A stretch of DNA of 64,000 nucleotides. It comes from Nocardia kruczakiae NBRC 101016. Its GTDB lineage: Bacteria; Actinomycetota; Actinomycetes; Mycobacteriales; Mycobacteriaceae. Below the pieces are notes generated by a model. It had not been told where the DNA came from. It worked only from the letters and a program-made list of their open reading frames with translations, and made no database searches. Positions 16,807 through 25,114 of the stretch are shown here, one piece after another (within the stretch, counting starts at the first letter, position 1; each line of letters opens with the position of its first letter). A program made the translations under genes and the position numbers. The stretch is from assembly GCF_001612965.1 (NCBI RefSeq), contig NZ_BDBL01000016.1, forward strand, positions 62,001-126,000, given 5' to 3'.

Positions 16807-16852
16807 GTAGAGTGGCCCGAAACATACGGCGTGGTTTCCACATGCCGGGAAG

Positions 16853-17758
16853 GTGACAGATCGATTCATGTCCGATGACGACACCGCCAAGGACAAGGCG
16901 AACAACGATGCCGAGTCGACCGAGAAGGTCGACGCGGCGCAAGACAGCACCGCCGCGGACGCAACGGTCAAGTTCGAATCGGACTCGTCGGTTGCCGCCG
17001 ACAAGGGTGCCGATACCGCGAAGCCGACCGATACCGCGAAGCCGACCGATGCGGACAAGACGGTGAAGCTCGAGACCGCGGGCCCGGCCGCGGCCGATGC
17101 GTCGACCGTCAAGTCGGCGGCCCCCGCCCCGGCCGGTGCGCCCTCCTCCGGGAAGAGCACTCCGTGGGTGCCGATCGTGTCGGCCTTCGCCGCGGGCGTG
17201 CTGCTGGTGGCCGCGGTCACCGCGGTGGTGGTCTTCTATCTGAAGGCCGACAACCGCGAGGATCAGCTCGCCGCGCGCGATGATTCGACCAAGGCGGCGT
17301 GCGATTTCGGCAAGGCCGTGGCCAGCTACGACTCGAAGGATCTCGACGCCTACTTCAAGAGCGTCAACGATCTCTCGACGGGTGAGTGGGGCAAGTTCTT
17401 CAGCGGCGCCTCGGACACACTGAAGCAGGCCATGGTCAGCGTGCAGGCCAAGTCGAAGCTGGACGAGATCCACTGCGCGTGGGAGTCCGGCAACGACAGC
17501 CAGGCCAACGTGGTGCTGGTGATCACGCAGGAGCAGACCAACCAGGCCGTTCCGCAGCCGGACAAGCTGACCATTCCGGGTGTGGCCCAGATGGAGAAGC
17601 ACGACGGCAAGTGGCTGGTCGCGAAGTTCGACTCGCCGGTCACCAAGGGTATGGGCCCCTCCGGTCCGGCCCCGGGTGCGCCGCAGGCGGCTCCGGGTAC
17701 CAGCCCGCAGGCCAACGGTGGTGCGCAGCCCGCACCGGCTCCGCAGCCGGGTAACTGA
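16853..17758 (+). CDS. Mce-associated membrane protein
   Basis: A 301-residue protein in the usual Mas position after mceF. The first 100 residues are acidic and low-complexity, containing an exact tandem of 18 bases (17011-17028 and 17029-17046) that encodes DTAKPT twice. A single membrane helix follows (WVPIVSAFAAGVLLVAAVTAVVVFY, about residues 103-127), then an extracytoplasmic domain resembling the SnoaL/NTF2-like fold of other Mas proteins, with CDFGKAVASYDSKDLDAYFKSV at its start, and a proline-rich tail. The GTG at 16853 is used; the ATG at 16868 (MSDDDTAKDK) is an equally good start. Mas proteins stabilise Mce complexes in mycobacteria; the role here is inferred. Confidence 0.82.
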   Translation: MTDRFMSDDDTAKDKANNDAESTEKVDAAQDSTAADATVKFESDSSVAADKGADTAKPTDTAKPTDADKTVKLETAGPAAADASTVKSAAPAPAGAPSSGKSTPWVPIVSAFAAGVLLVAAVTAVVVFYLKADNREDQLAARDDSTKAACDFGKAVASYDSKDLDAYFKSVNDLSTGEWGKFFSGASDTLKQAMVSVQAKSKLDEIHCAWESGNDSQANVVLVITQEQTNQAVPQPDKLTIPGVAQMEKHDGKWLVAKFDSPVTKGMGPSGPAPGAPQAAPGTSPQANGGAQPAPAPQPGN

Positions 17759-17779
17759 TCCGGTCGACAACCGGGCGCC

Positions 17780-17810
17780 TCCGGCGGTGGGCCGACCCAC
17801 CACCGCCGGA
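17780..17810. terminator. Bidirectional terminator hairpin between mce operon and rnhA
   Basis: An 11-bp perfect stem (17780-17790 with 17800-17810, arms TCCGGCGGTGG/CCACCGCCGGA) lies 21 bases after the Mce-associated gene and 30 bases after the convergent rnhA stop. There is no T-run on either side, which is common for actinobacterial terminators. Confidence 0.75.
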
Positions 17811-17840
17811 AGCCATTCGGTTGGTCTGACGCGTGCCCGG

Positions 17841-18464
17841 TCAGAAAAGGGTGAGGGCGTCCGCGGTTTCGGCTGTCGCGCGTCCGCGTTTCGGCGCCGG
17901 CTTGTCGGTGACGACGACCGTCAGCGGCGTCGTCGCGGCGGTGTCGGACATCGTCTCGGCGGGCGCCGCGGCGGGGCGAACCGCGGAAGGCAACGGTGGG
18001 AGATCGACGATGCCGTTCGGAGTCGCATCGGCCCGGCCCGCGGCGGCGCGGGCGGCCTCCCCGGCGAGTTTGTCGGCCTGTTCGTTGTAGTAGTTGCCGA
18101 CGTGCCCGCGCACCCAGCGGAAACGCACCGGACCCGGCCGGGTGGCGATCGCGTGATCGATCCACTGGACGAGTTCCACATTCTTCACCGCGCTGCCGGT
18201 GGCGGTGCGCCAGCCGTTGAGGCGCCAGCTCGGTAGCCATTCCGACGCGCATTTGATCGCGTACAGCGAATCGCTTTCGATGAACAGCGGTTCGGAGCCC
18301 GGATGCGCGCGAATCGCCTCCAGAACCGCGCGTAGCTCGGCCACCTGGTTGGTGCCGGAGGCCGCGCCCGCGCTGGCCGAAGTGCCCTGATGATTGACCC
18401 ACGCCCAGCCGATGGCGCCGCCAGGATTGCGCAGGCAGGATCCGTCGGTGCTCACGATGATCAT
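17841..18464 (-). CDS. rnhA: Ribonuclease HI with C-terminal extension
   Basis: RNase HI of 207 residues, degrading RNA in RNA-DNA hybrids. The catalytic carboxylates are in STDGSC (Asp7), NQVAELRAV (Glu), and FIESDSLY (Asp); the handle and WVRGHVGNYYNEQAD helix with the fourth acidic position follow. The core is about 145 residues; the last 60 residues are an Ala/Pro/Thr-rich tail absent from E. coli RNase HI. I choose the ATG at 18464 (MIIVSTDG), with TAGGG upstream, over the longer frame to 18494. It begins 10 bases after the START-like gene on the same strand and may share its transcript. Confidence 0.9.
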   Translation of the reverse strand: MIIVSTDGSCLRNPGGAIGWAWVNHQGTSASAGAASGTNQVAELRAVLEAIRAHPGSEPLFIESDSLYAIKCASEWLPSWRLNGWRTATGSAVKNVELVQWIDHAIATRPGPVRFRWVRGHVGNYYNEQADKLAGEAARAAAGRADATPNGIVDLPPLPSAVRPAAAPAETMSDTAATTPLTVVVTDKPAPKRGRATAETADALTLF

Positions 18465-18474
18465 GACCGGTACC

Positions 18475-18990
18475 CTACGCAATCCGGCCGACAAGATCCG
18501 TGCCGTGGAATTCCTCGATCTCCCTGCGCAATTGCGCCTCGCTACGACGGACCGCCGCCCTGGCCAGCGCGTCGATGGCCTTGGCGGCCGGGCGGGCCGG
18601 CCAGCCGTGCGCCGGGGTGTAGTCCGCCTCCGAGGTCAGCACCGACCGGCCGTACCCGAGCGGATCGAATCGCAGGGTCAGCGTGGCGAGCGCGGGGGCC
18701 GCTTCCGGGTCCTGCGCAGGCGCCACCTTCCCCGGCCGGCGCCTGCGCAGGGTGTACCCGATGACCGCGTTGCGGCGGTATTCGGTGATCTCACAGTCGA
18801 CCGTGGGATGCCACAGCCCCAGCCGGAACGTCGCCGCGTAGACCGCACCCGGTCCGTGGCCGGCCTCGCCGACCGGTTCGAAGGCTGCGATACCGAACAT
18901 CCAATCCGGGACGAACAGATGGTTGTCGGTGTACGTGAATGCGACCTCCACCGGAGCCCCGACGTCGCTCGCGTACCTGATGTGGCCCAT
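18475..18990 (-). CDS. SRPBCC (START-like) family protein
   Basis: A 171-residue protein of the polyketide cyclase/START-like fold, a helix-grip domain that binds hydrophobic ligands. The pattern is typical: an N-terminal strand (IRYASDVGAPVEVAFTYTDNH), the DWMFGI segment, alternating strands (GAVYAATFRLGLWHPTVDCEITEY), and a long C-terminal helix (AKAIDALARAAVRRSEAQLRREIEEF). There is no signal peptide. The ATG at 18990 has AGGGAGG upstream; the ORF reaches 19017 without better evidence. Function beyond ligand binding is unknown. It precedes rnhA, probably by chance. Confidence 0.8.
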   Translation of the reverse strand: MGHIRYASDVGAPVEVAFTYTDNHLFVPDWMFGIAAFEPVGEAGHGPGAVYAATFRLGLWHPTVDCEITEYRRNAVIGYTLRRRRPGKVAPAQDPEAAPALATLTLRFDPLGYGRSVLTSEADYTPAHGWPARPAAKAIDALARAAVRRSEAQLRREIEEFHGTDLVGRIA

Positions 18991-19212
18991 AGGCCCTCCC
19001 TGTTCCACGCTTGCCACAAAAGTACTACAGAATTCCTCTTTATTAAACGGTTACCGGGGAATAACGTGCGGCCCGCGCGCAGAGTGGCGGATATCCGCTG
19101 ACGAGGAGAAATGCGGCAAACGACCAGTACGTTTCGAGTGTGCTCGCCGGGAGCGGGCACAGACGACAACCGGCCAGGCACCTTGACGGTACCCGGCCGG
19201 AAGGATGTCGAA

Positions 19213-19244
19213 ACGCTATGCCACCGTGACGCTATGTCACCGTG
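19213..19244. repeat. Tandem 16-bp direct repeat across a stop codon
   Basis: ACGCTATGCCACCGTG (19213-19228) is followed directly by ACGCTATGTCACCGTG (19229-19244), differing at one base. The TAG of the minus-strand gene at 19232-20002 lies in the second unit. Confidence 0.85.
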
Positions 19245-20002
19245 GAATCCGGCGCTGCCGGAAGCGCTGCCGCCTGCGTCGAATCGGTGGCGGCCGGATC
19301 GCCGGTGTGGTCCGCGGGAATCCGCTCCGGGCCGGGCGCGGGCACCGGAGCCGGGCGCGCGTGCCGCTGGACCTGGACGTCGTGGCGGCCCAGCAGGGGA
19401 TCGCTCATCGCGACGCTGAACTCGCCACTGTGCACATCGACGTCGGTACGGAATTGGGTCACCGCATCCTCCCCGGCGCCCTGCCGATGGTCCGGGGAGC
19501 CGTTCGCGCCCAAGGCGGCCGGCACATTCGTGTCGAGGGTGACGGCGAACGAATGCTGTTGTGTCCTGGACAGATTCGCCCCGACGTAGGTTTCGCCCGT
19601 GAGGTTCAGGCGACCCCCGACGCCGCCCGGACGGGAACTCGCGGGTGCGGTGTCGATGCTCGGTGAGCGGTCCGCCGGTCCGGGCACGATGCGCATCGGC
19701 GCTGCCGCGCCGTCGGCCGCGAGGGCCGGCAGGCGACGGGATTCGGCGGCCGGGCGCCACGACCCGGTGGCGGCGGGAGCGCTGCTCGGTGACGTCTCGG
19801 ATCGGTCTGTGTCGGGCGCCGGGACGATGGTGTCGCCACGTTCGCCGGAACCGATGACGCCCGGCAGGCCGGGACCGCCGATCTGGTTGACGATGTAGGT
19901 TCCGGCGGCGACGGTCAGGCCGATACTCGCCATTCCGGCGAATACGACGGCGGTGTGTTGCAGAATTTGGCCGGTGGACCGGGACTGCGCGGACTGAGCC
20001 AT
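19232..20002 (-). CDS. Proline/alanine-rich membrane-anchored protein of unknown function
   Basis: I do not recognise this 256-residue protein. After a short polar N-terminus (AQSAQSRSTGQILQHT) there is one hydrophobic helix (AVVFAGMASIGLTVAAGTYIV, about residues 18-38), then an extracytoplasmic region rich in Pro, Ala, Ser and Arg. A more ordered section sits at about residues 125-200 (GGRLNLTGETYVGANLSRTQQHSFAVTL and HSGEFSVAMSDPLLGRHDVQV). The ATG at 20002 is preceded by GAGGGAAGGA; the frame extends to 20161 without a better start. An inverted repeat lies 138 bases upstream. It could be a cell-envelope protein. Confidence 0.6.
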   Translation of the reverse strand: MAQSAQSRSTGQILQHTAVVFAGMASIGLTVAAGTYIVNQIGGPGLPGVIGSGERGDTIVPAPDTDRSETSPSSAPAATGSWRPAAESRRLPALAADGAAAPMRIVPGPADRSPSIDTAPASSRPGGVGGRLNLTGETYVGANLSRTQQHSFAVTLDTNVPAALGANGSPDHRQGAGEDAVTQFRTDVDVHSGEFSVAMSDPLLGRHDVQVQRHARPAPVPAPGPERIPADHTGDPAATDSTQAAALPAAPDSTVT

Positions 20003-20390
20003 ACCGGTGCGTCCTTCCCTCTCCCCTGGTTCCCCTCGTTGCCGACCCGCACCGTTGAAAGTCGTACGCACGTCCAGGTTACTGCTTGCGGACGGGAGAT
20101 TCCGAGGCCCTGCGGTCAAGATCACAACAGCGAGCGAAGCGGTGTGAAAACCGCTGTTCACACCGTCCGGACGGCGCCGGCGCGCCGCCTACCGCCGCTG
20201 CCCGCGCAGGTTTGCGCCGGAACGACGCCGGGTAACCCCACCAAGCTGGCGAGCGTCAACTTCGAGCCGCGATCTCGAAGTCCTCCGGCCAACGGCGTCC
20301 GGTCGGCCACAAGCACGTCGCACTTCGAGTCGGCGCTCGCCCGCTCTATCCGAAGTCTTCAGGCGCACATCGGTCTTCAGGCCCAGTCCT
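20003..20390. other. Intergenic region with a 9-bp inverted repeat
   Basis: No gene is supported in this 388-base stretch. It contains the perfect inverted repeat CGGTGTGAA (20140-20148) / TTCACACCG (20157-20165) with an 8-base spacer, a likely operator for the gene starting at 20002. Nearer the right end CTTCAGGC or a close variant occurs three times between about 20361 and 20396. Confidence 0.55.
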
Positions 20391-21182
20391 TCAGGCGAAC
20401 TGGCCCACTTCGCGCCCCGATCCGGGAGGCCCGGCGAAGGCCTGCGCGATCGTCAGCCATTCCGCGGCGTCGCTTCCGGTGGTCACCAGCGGGAGATCGT
20501 CACGATGCCGGCGCTGCGTCACCAGCAGGCAGAAGTCCGACGCCGAGCCGCTCACGCGCTGCGCGGCATCCTCCGGGCCCCAGCTCCAGACCGATCCGTC
20601 CGGTGCGGTGAGCTCTACTCGGAACGGTTCCGCGGGTGCCTGCCGACCGTGCACGGCGTAGGCGAAATCGCGGGTCCGCACGCCGATATGGGCGATATTG
20701 CGCAGTCGCGCCGTCGGCGTCCGCACCGCGCCCAGCGCATCGGCGACATCCTGACCGTGTGCCCAGGTCTCCATCAACCGTGCGCTCACCATCGACATCG
20801 GGCTCATCGGCGGCCCGAACCAGGGCAACTTCGTGCCGGGGGGAACCGCGCGCAGCGCCCGCGCCAAACCGGCCCGGCCGCGACGCCACCGATCTAGCAG
20901 TTCGGGCGGCGGTGTGCGCGCCACCTCGGCGGCGCCGTCGTCGACGAACGTGGCGATCCTGGCGGTCGCCTCGCGCAGCAAGTCGGCGAACGCCGCGGCA
21001 TCGGTGGCCGCGATCGTCGATACCTCGTCGGTCCAGGTCAGGTGGGCGATCTGATGGGTGATGGTCCAGCCCGGGGCGGGCGTCTCCCGCGTCCAGCCGC
21101 CCGGATCCAGCGGCGCGACGAGACGGTCCAGGTCCGCGCATTCGGCCTCGAAGTCGTCGAGCAGCGCCTCCAGGTCAGCCAT
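20391..21182 (-). CDS. TIGR03084-like DinB-fold metal-binding protein
   Basis: A 263-residue protein of the DinB/mycothiol-dependent maleylpyruvate isomerase superfamily, closest in layout to the TIGR03084 group. The N-terminal four-helix bundle carries the metal-binding histidines in [14 protein letters not shown] and [14 protein letters not shown], with an [12 protein letters not shown] helix between. The C-terminal part ([29 protein letters not shown]) is the second domain found in this group, and ends [15 protein letters not shown]. Mycothiol-dependent transferase or isomerase chemistry is known for the superfamily but not demonstrated for this branch. ATG 21182 or ATG 21194 are both possible. 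It follows the DUF445 gene by 56 bases. Confidence 0.8.
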   Translation of the reverse strand: MADLEALLDDFEAECADLDRLVAPLDPGGWTRETPAPGWTITHQIAHLTWTDEVSTIAATDAAAFADLLREATARIATFVDDGAAEVARTPPPELLDRWRRGRAGLARALRAVPPGTKLPWFGPPMSPMSMVSARLMETWAHGQDVADALGAVRTPTARLRNIAHIGVRTRDFAYAVHGRQAPAEPFRVELTAPDGSVWSWGPEDAAQRVSGSASDFCLLVTQRRHRDDLPLVTTGSDAAEWLTIAQAFAGPPGSGREVGQFA

Positions 21183-21215
21183 GACCGAAAGCATGGCAAT
21201 GCCCCGAAAAAAATG

Positions 21216-21231
21216 CAAGCACGCGCGCTTG
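21216..21231. promoter_or_regulatory. Operator-like palindrome before the DinB-fold gene
   Basis: CAAGCACGCGCGCTTG is a 16-bp palindrome with one mismatched pair, lying 34 bases ahead of the ATG at 21182 and just after the DUF445 stop. TetR-family sites often look like this; no specific regulator is implied. Confidence 0.4.
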
Positions 21232-21238
21232 TATTTTC

Positions 21239-22594
21239 TCACCAACCGAAGATCAGCAGATGCACCGCGCCTACCACCAGGCCCAGCGCCGCGCCGTGCA
21301 GATACAACAGCCAGGCGTCCTGTTCGACCGAGGCGTAGAACATCTCCATGAACTCGCCCGGCGTGAGTTGTTTGAGCTTCCGCGCCGCGAATTCGTCGAT
21401 CTTCTTGGCCTGGTCCAGGGCGAAGGCCTCGTCCTGCACCAGGCTCGGAGCCAGGCTCACCGCGGCCCCGGCCGCGCCGACCTGCAGGTTGTCGAACTGC
21501 CGCGCTCCGAAGGCCGCGCGCACCACCGAGCGCGTGGGTCCCAGCTGGGTGCGGATCTCGTCGGCGATCAGATGTTCCACCAACTGGCGGGTCTTGTCCC
21601 CGTTGGGACCGTCCAGCAGTTCCGCCGCCAGATTCGGCAGGGTCAGCACCTGATAGGCCAGGATCTGCGCGAGGTCGTCGGCGGCCTGCGGTTGCCGCTT
21701 GGCCAGCAGCGCCTGCCGCCAGAGGTATTTGTAGCGCGGCTGCGGATCACCGGGTTCGAACACCATCTTGATGGCGATCATGTTCACCAGCACGCCGATG
21801 GTTGCGGCCGCGGCCAGGACCACCAGCCATCCCGGGATCCACCCGATCACCGGAATGTCGTGATGGACATGCATGTACAGCGCCAGCAGGACACCGAACG
21901 GGGCGCCGAGCAACCCGATCCGCACCATGAACCGCAGCTCCGGCGCGGCGATGGTGGTGGTCAGATCCTTGAGGATCTCCGGATTGGCCTGCAGATAGCG
22001 GATGACGAAACTCTTGATATCGATGAGCTGGTCGACATTGTCGCCGAGCTGCTCGAAACCGCGCCGGCACAGTTTTGGCAGTTCACGGTCGATGCGCTGA
22101 TAGAGAATCTGTTTCGCCGGACGCGGCACGGCCCGCCACAGTTCCGGATTCTCCCGGTACATCACATCGTCGACGATCTGCTGCAACTGTTCGTGCGCGC
22201 GGTCGGCGATATAGTCGGCGATCCCTTCCAGGTCCAGTTCGTGGATGAAATCGCGCGGGCTGCCGATTCGCATGATCGCCATATCCACGCAGATGCTGGC
22301 CATCTTCTCCGCACGGGCGGGAATGAAGCCCTGGAAGCCGAGTCGCTCACCGTCGCCGGAGAACGTCGGCAGCACCTGCACCCGGCGCGGGAAATAGGGA
22401 TACAGCACCTTCAGGCCCGGAATCCGGACGCCGCGAAATTGCAACGGCCAGAACAACATCAGCACGCCGGTCCAGTTGGTGAGCCAGCCGGCCACCGCGC
22501 TGAAGATCGGGAAGGTGATCAGGTCCACGACGAATTTGGACTGTCCGGTCAGTTGTTCCCAGTCGATGAACACACCGCCGGCGACTACCGCCAT
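21239..22594 (-). CDS. DUF445 family membrane protein
   Basis: A 451-residue protein of the DUF445 (YheB/YjiN-like) family, function unknown. Hydrophobic segments occur near the N-terminus ([21 protein letters not shown]), in the middle ([20 protein letters not shown] and [20 protein letters not shown]), and at the very end ([23 protein letters not shown]). The family motifs [14 protein letters not shown] and [12 protein letters not shown], a duplicated 'NW/I..K.LF.P' signature, are both present. Long amphipathic helices lie between them. The ATG at 22594 has AAGGGGG upstream. Confidence 0.85.
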   Translation of the reverse strand: MAVVAGGVFIDWEQLTGQSKFVVDLITFPIFSAVAGWLTNWTGVLMLFWPLQFRGVRIPGLKVLYPYFPRRVQVLPTFSGDGERLGFQGFIPARAEKMASICVDMAIMRIGSPRDFIHELDLEGIADYIADRAHEQLQQIVDDVMYRENPELWRAVPRPAKQILYQRIDRELPKLCRRGFEQLGDNVDQLIDIKSFVIRYLQANPEILKDLTTTIAAPELRFMVRIGLLGAPFGVLLALYMHVHHDIPVIGWIPGWLVVLAAAATIGVLVNMIAIKMVFEPGDPQPRYKYLWRQALLAKRQPQAADDLAQILAYQVLTLPNLAAELLDGPNGDKTRQLVEHLIADEIRTQLGPTRSVVRAAFGARQFDNLQVGAAGAAVSLAPSLVQDEAFALDQAKKIDEFAARKLKQLTPGEFMEMFYASVEQDAWLLYLHGAALGLVVGAVHLLIFGW

Positions 22595-22719
22595 CGTGGA
22601 TCCCCCTTGCGCCGTGCGGACTTGCGAGTTGACTGGGCCCCCACATTCTCACCGGGGCCAGACGGTGTCAATGCGGCGGGGCGGCACTTGCCCTGGTCGG
22701 CGGGGCAAACGCACCCCGT

Positions 22720-23724
22720 TCAGGGGTGCAGGACGAGTCGAATCGGATTGCCCTCTTTGGTTTCCAGCGCCCGCACCGCGGCCGGGGCTTCCGAGAGCGG
22801 CAGCACCGCGCTGACCGAGCGGGTGAGATCGAGACGATGCAGCCGCCGCAGCGCCACCAGTTCGGTCACATGTTCGGGCTGCGATCCGTAATGTCCGCGC
22901 AATTCCTGCTGGAAGAAGCTGAAGCCGATACCACCGGTGATCGTGATCGGCTTGTCGGTCAGGCCGACCAGCACCAGCCGCCCACCCGGCCCCAGGCAGG
23001 TGACGGCCTGTTCGCGCACCGCCGCCACTCCCGCGAAATCGAAGGCGGCCGCCAAACCGGCGCCGCCGGTCGCGGCGAAGATCCGCGGCCGCAGTTCGGG
23101 ATCGGCCGGATCGAATGCCAGATCCGCGCCGAAACCGAGCGCCCGTTCCCGCGCCGCGGGCAGCGGATCCACCGCGACGATGGGCGCCGCGCCGACCATG
23201 CGCAGCAGTTGCACGCCGTGCGCGCCGAGACCGCCCACGCCCCAGACGCCGACCGGCTCGGCGGGCCGCACCTGGGCGGTCGCCGTGATCGCGGCCCACG
23301 GCGTGGAGACGGCGTCCGGGATGAAGCAGGCCTGCTCGAAGGGCAGATCGTCGGGTATGGGAACCAGGGTGTCGACCCGGGCCAGGGTGTACTCCGCCCA
23401 CCCGCCGTCGTAGTCGACACCACGGGTGAACACCGCGCCGCCGCGCAGTTCACCCGCCTGCAGCAGCACCCGGTCCCCCACCTTCGCGCTGGTCACACCC
23501 GGTCCGAGAGTGTGGACAGTGCCCGCGACCTCGTGGCCGAGCGTCACCACGTCACCGGCGAGCATCACCGGGGTCAGCGTCCCGTCGATCAGATGGACAT
23601 CGGACAGGCAGACACCCGCCGCTTCGACCTTGATCAGGACGTGGTCGGGACCCGGTTCCGGAGTCGGCACATCGTCGAGTTCCAGTCGGCGTTGCGGTCC
23701 CAGGTGAAGGCGTGCGGCCAGCAT
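22720..23724 (-). CDS. Zinc-binding alcohol dehydrogenase family protein
   Basis: Medium-chain dehydrogenase/reductase of 334 residues. Catalytic zinc ligands are expected at Cys39 (AAGVCLSDVH) and the GHE motif (LGHEVAGTV), with Asp in IPDAVSTP; the structural-zinc lobe lacks the four-cysteine cluster, which is replaced by ELRGGAVFTRG. The Rossmann nucleotide site is VGVWGVGGLGAHGVQLLRM followed by VAVDPLP. It should oxidise or reduce an alcohol/aldehyde pair with NAD(P). The ATG at 23724 has no strong ribosome site. It stands alone, divergent from the diiron oxygenase gene across a 245-base region holding two small palindromes. Confidence 0.87.
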   Translation of the reverse strand: MLAARLHLGPQRRLELDDVPTPEPGPDHVLIKVEAAGVCLSDVHLIDGTLTPVMLAGDVVTLGHEVAGTVHTLGPGVTSAKVGDRVLLQAGELRGGAVFTRGVDYDGGWAEYTLARVDTLVPIPDDLPFEQACFIPDAVSTPWAAITATAQVRPAEPVGVWGVGGLGAHGVQLLRMVGAAPIVAVDPLPAARERALGFGADLAFDPADPELRPRIFAATGGAGLAAAFDFAGVAAVREQAVTCLGPGGRLVLVGLTDKPITITGGIGFSFFQQELRGHYGSQPEHVTELVALRRLHRLDLTRSVSAVLPLSEAPAAVRALETKEGNPIRLVLHP

Positions 23725-23871
23725 GTCGGGCTACTCCTCGTGGATCGGGCGGGCGGACCCGCGGGCCCGGCGAACCCGGTCGAGTATCGCATCGACATCG
23801 CGGTTTCGGCCGGAGTTGCGGGAGGGGGCGGTCGCGGTCGCCGTCCGAATCGCCGGGCTCCGGGGATTGTG

Positions 23872-23904
23872 TGGGACTACGAGTCCCATATATCCTCGAA
23901 GGAT
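23872..23904. promoter_or_regulatory. Two adjacent palindromes ahead of the diiron oxygenase
   Basis: TGGGACT-ACG-AGTCCCA (23872-23888) is a perfect 7-bp inverted repeat. It is followed after three bases by ATCCT-CGA-AGGAT (23892-23904). They lie about 65-100 bases ahead of the first possible start at 23969. They may be the site of the TetR regulator at 25115-25849. Confidence 0.5.
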
Positions 23905-23980
23905 CACACCTGCTGGGTGTCGACCGCCGCCGGGGCCGAGCCTCGGGGGCCGGGAGCTAGGAGGCCCGATGAGCCACACT

Positions 23981-24022
23981 GCGAAGCCCGCTCGCCGGGC
24001 CGACCGGGTGCGGGTGTCCCGC
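23981..24022 (+). repeat. Leader module copy 2 (two hairpins), upstream of the diiron oxygenase
   Basis: This copy matches 9841-9882 at 40 of 42 positions and forms the same two hairpins (23986-24000 and 24010-24022). It is preceded by AGGAGG and ATG at 23969. Unlike copy 1, the frame has no stop and runs on into the oxygenase, encoding HTAKPARRADRVRVSR as a possible 24-residue extension. Confidence 0.85.
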
Positions 24023-24040
24023 GGAGCAGAGGAGACATCG

Positions 24041-25090
24041 ATGACGCTGTCGAAATCCATTCGTACCGACCTATTCGGCCCGGACTACCGGGAGATGCTG
24101 GCGATCCTGTCCGAGGGATCGGTCCATCGCAATTTCGATCCCTATCTCGATATCGATTGGGATTCACCGGAATTGGCGATCGATCCCGACGATCCGAGAT
24201 GGGTGCTGTCGCCGGAGCTCGACCCGCTCGGCGGAACCGACTGGTACCGGTCGTTGCCGCTGGAGCGCAGGATCGAGATCGGAAAGTGGCGCACGGCCAA
24301 CGTGATCAAGGTCGGTGCCGCCTTCGAGAGCATCCTCATCCGCGGCATGATGCAGTACATCATGAAGCTCCCCAACGGATCTCCGGAGTTTCGCTACTGC
24401 CTGCACGAGATGACCGAAGAGTGCAACCACATCCAGATGTTCCAGGAACTGATCAACCGGATCGGCGTGGACGTCCCCGGGATGCGGCCGCTGTTCCGCG
24501 CGTTGTCGCCCTTCATCGGCGTGGCCGGCGGCTACGCGCACGCCATCCTGTTCATCGGCATCCTCGGTGGTGAGGAGCCGATCGACCACTATCAGAAGGC
24601 GATCATCCGGGAGGGCGAGTCGATGCCCCCGGCGGTGCTGCGTACCATGCAGATCCACATCGCCGAGGAGGCCCGGCACATCTCCTTCGCCGGTGAGTTC
24701 CTGAAGGCGCATATCGAGCGGATGGGTCCGTTCGGTAAGACGATGTGCGCGTTGGCGTTTCCGATCACGATGCGCTGGCTGGCCGGTGAGATCATGGCGC
24801 CCCCGCGCTCGTTCGCGAAGGAATTCGACATTCCGCGCGAGGTGATCGAGGACGCCTTCTGGCGGTCCCCGAACTCGCGCCGGATCCTGTCCGGCTACTT
24901 CGGCGATATGCGCAAACTCGCCGACGAACTGGGCTTGATGAATCCGGTGACGCGCAAGTTGTGGACATTGCTGCACGTCGACGGCGATACGTCGCGGTAT
25001 CGCGGTGAGCCCGACCGGCGGAATACGGCGACCGCCGTGGCGGAGCGGCTACCCGTGGTCGGTTCTCTCGTCGGCTGGTTGGCGGCCTGA
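24041..25090 (+). CDS. AurF-type diiron oxygenase
   Basis: A 349-residue non-haem diiron protein similar to p-aminobenzoate N-oxygenase AurF and actinobacterial relatives. Ligand candidates are Glu96 (AAFESIL), Glu127/His130 (EECNH), His206 (IHIAEE), and Glu210/His213 (EEARH), which fit a four-helix diiron site. Such enzymes hydroxylate amines or act on fatty acyl or aromatic substrates; the substrate here is not known. The ATG at 24041 has GAGGAG six bases upstream. An in-frame ATG at 23969, also with a perfect AGGAGG, would add 24 residues encoded by the leader module. It is convergent with a TetR gene 24 bases beyond its stop. Confidence 0.85.
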   Translation: MTLSKSIRTDLFGPDYREMLAILSEGSVHRNFDPYLDIDWDSPELAIDPDDPRWVLSPELDPLGGTDWYRSLPLERRIEIGKWRTANVIKVGAAFESILIRGMMQYIMKLPNGSPEFRYCLHEMTEECNHIQMFQELINRIGVDVPGMRPLFRALSPFIGVAGGYAHAILFIGILGGEEPIDHYQKAIIREGESMPPAVLRTMQIHIAEEARHISFAGEFLKAHIERMGPFGKTMCALAFPITMRWLAGEIMAPPRSFAKEFDIPREVIEDAFWRSPNSRRILSGYFGDMRKLADELGLMNPVTRKLWTLLHVDGDTSRYRGEPDRRNTATAVAERLPVVGSLVGWLAA

Positions 25091-25114
25091 CCGGCCGAAA
25101 CTCGGCGCGCCGGA

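Noticed and set aside
19111..19419. A 102-codon plus-strand frame with GAGGAG close to its ATG
   Set aside because: It overlaps the minus-strand membrane protein by nearly 190 bases, the ribosome site is too close to the ATG, and the second half is low-complexity.
21216..21231. A KstR2 operator
   Set aside because: The CAAG/CTTG half-sites are eight bases apart instead of the two expected for KstR2.
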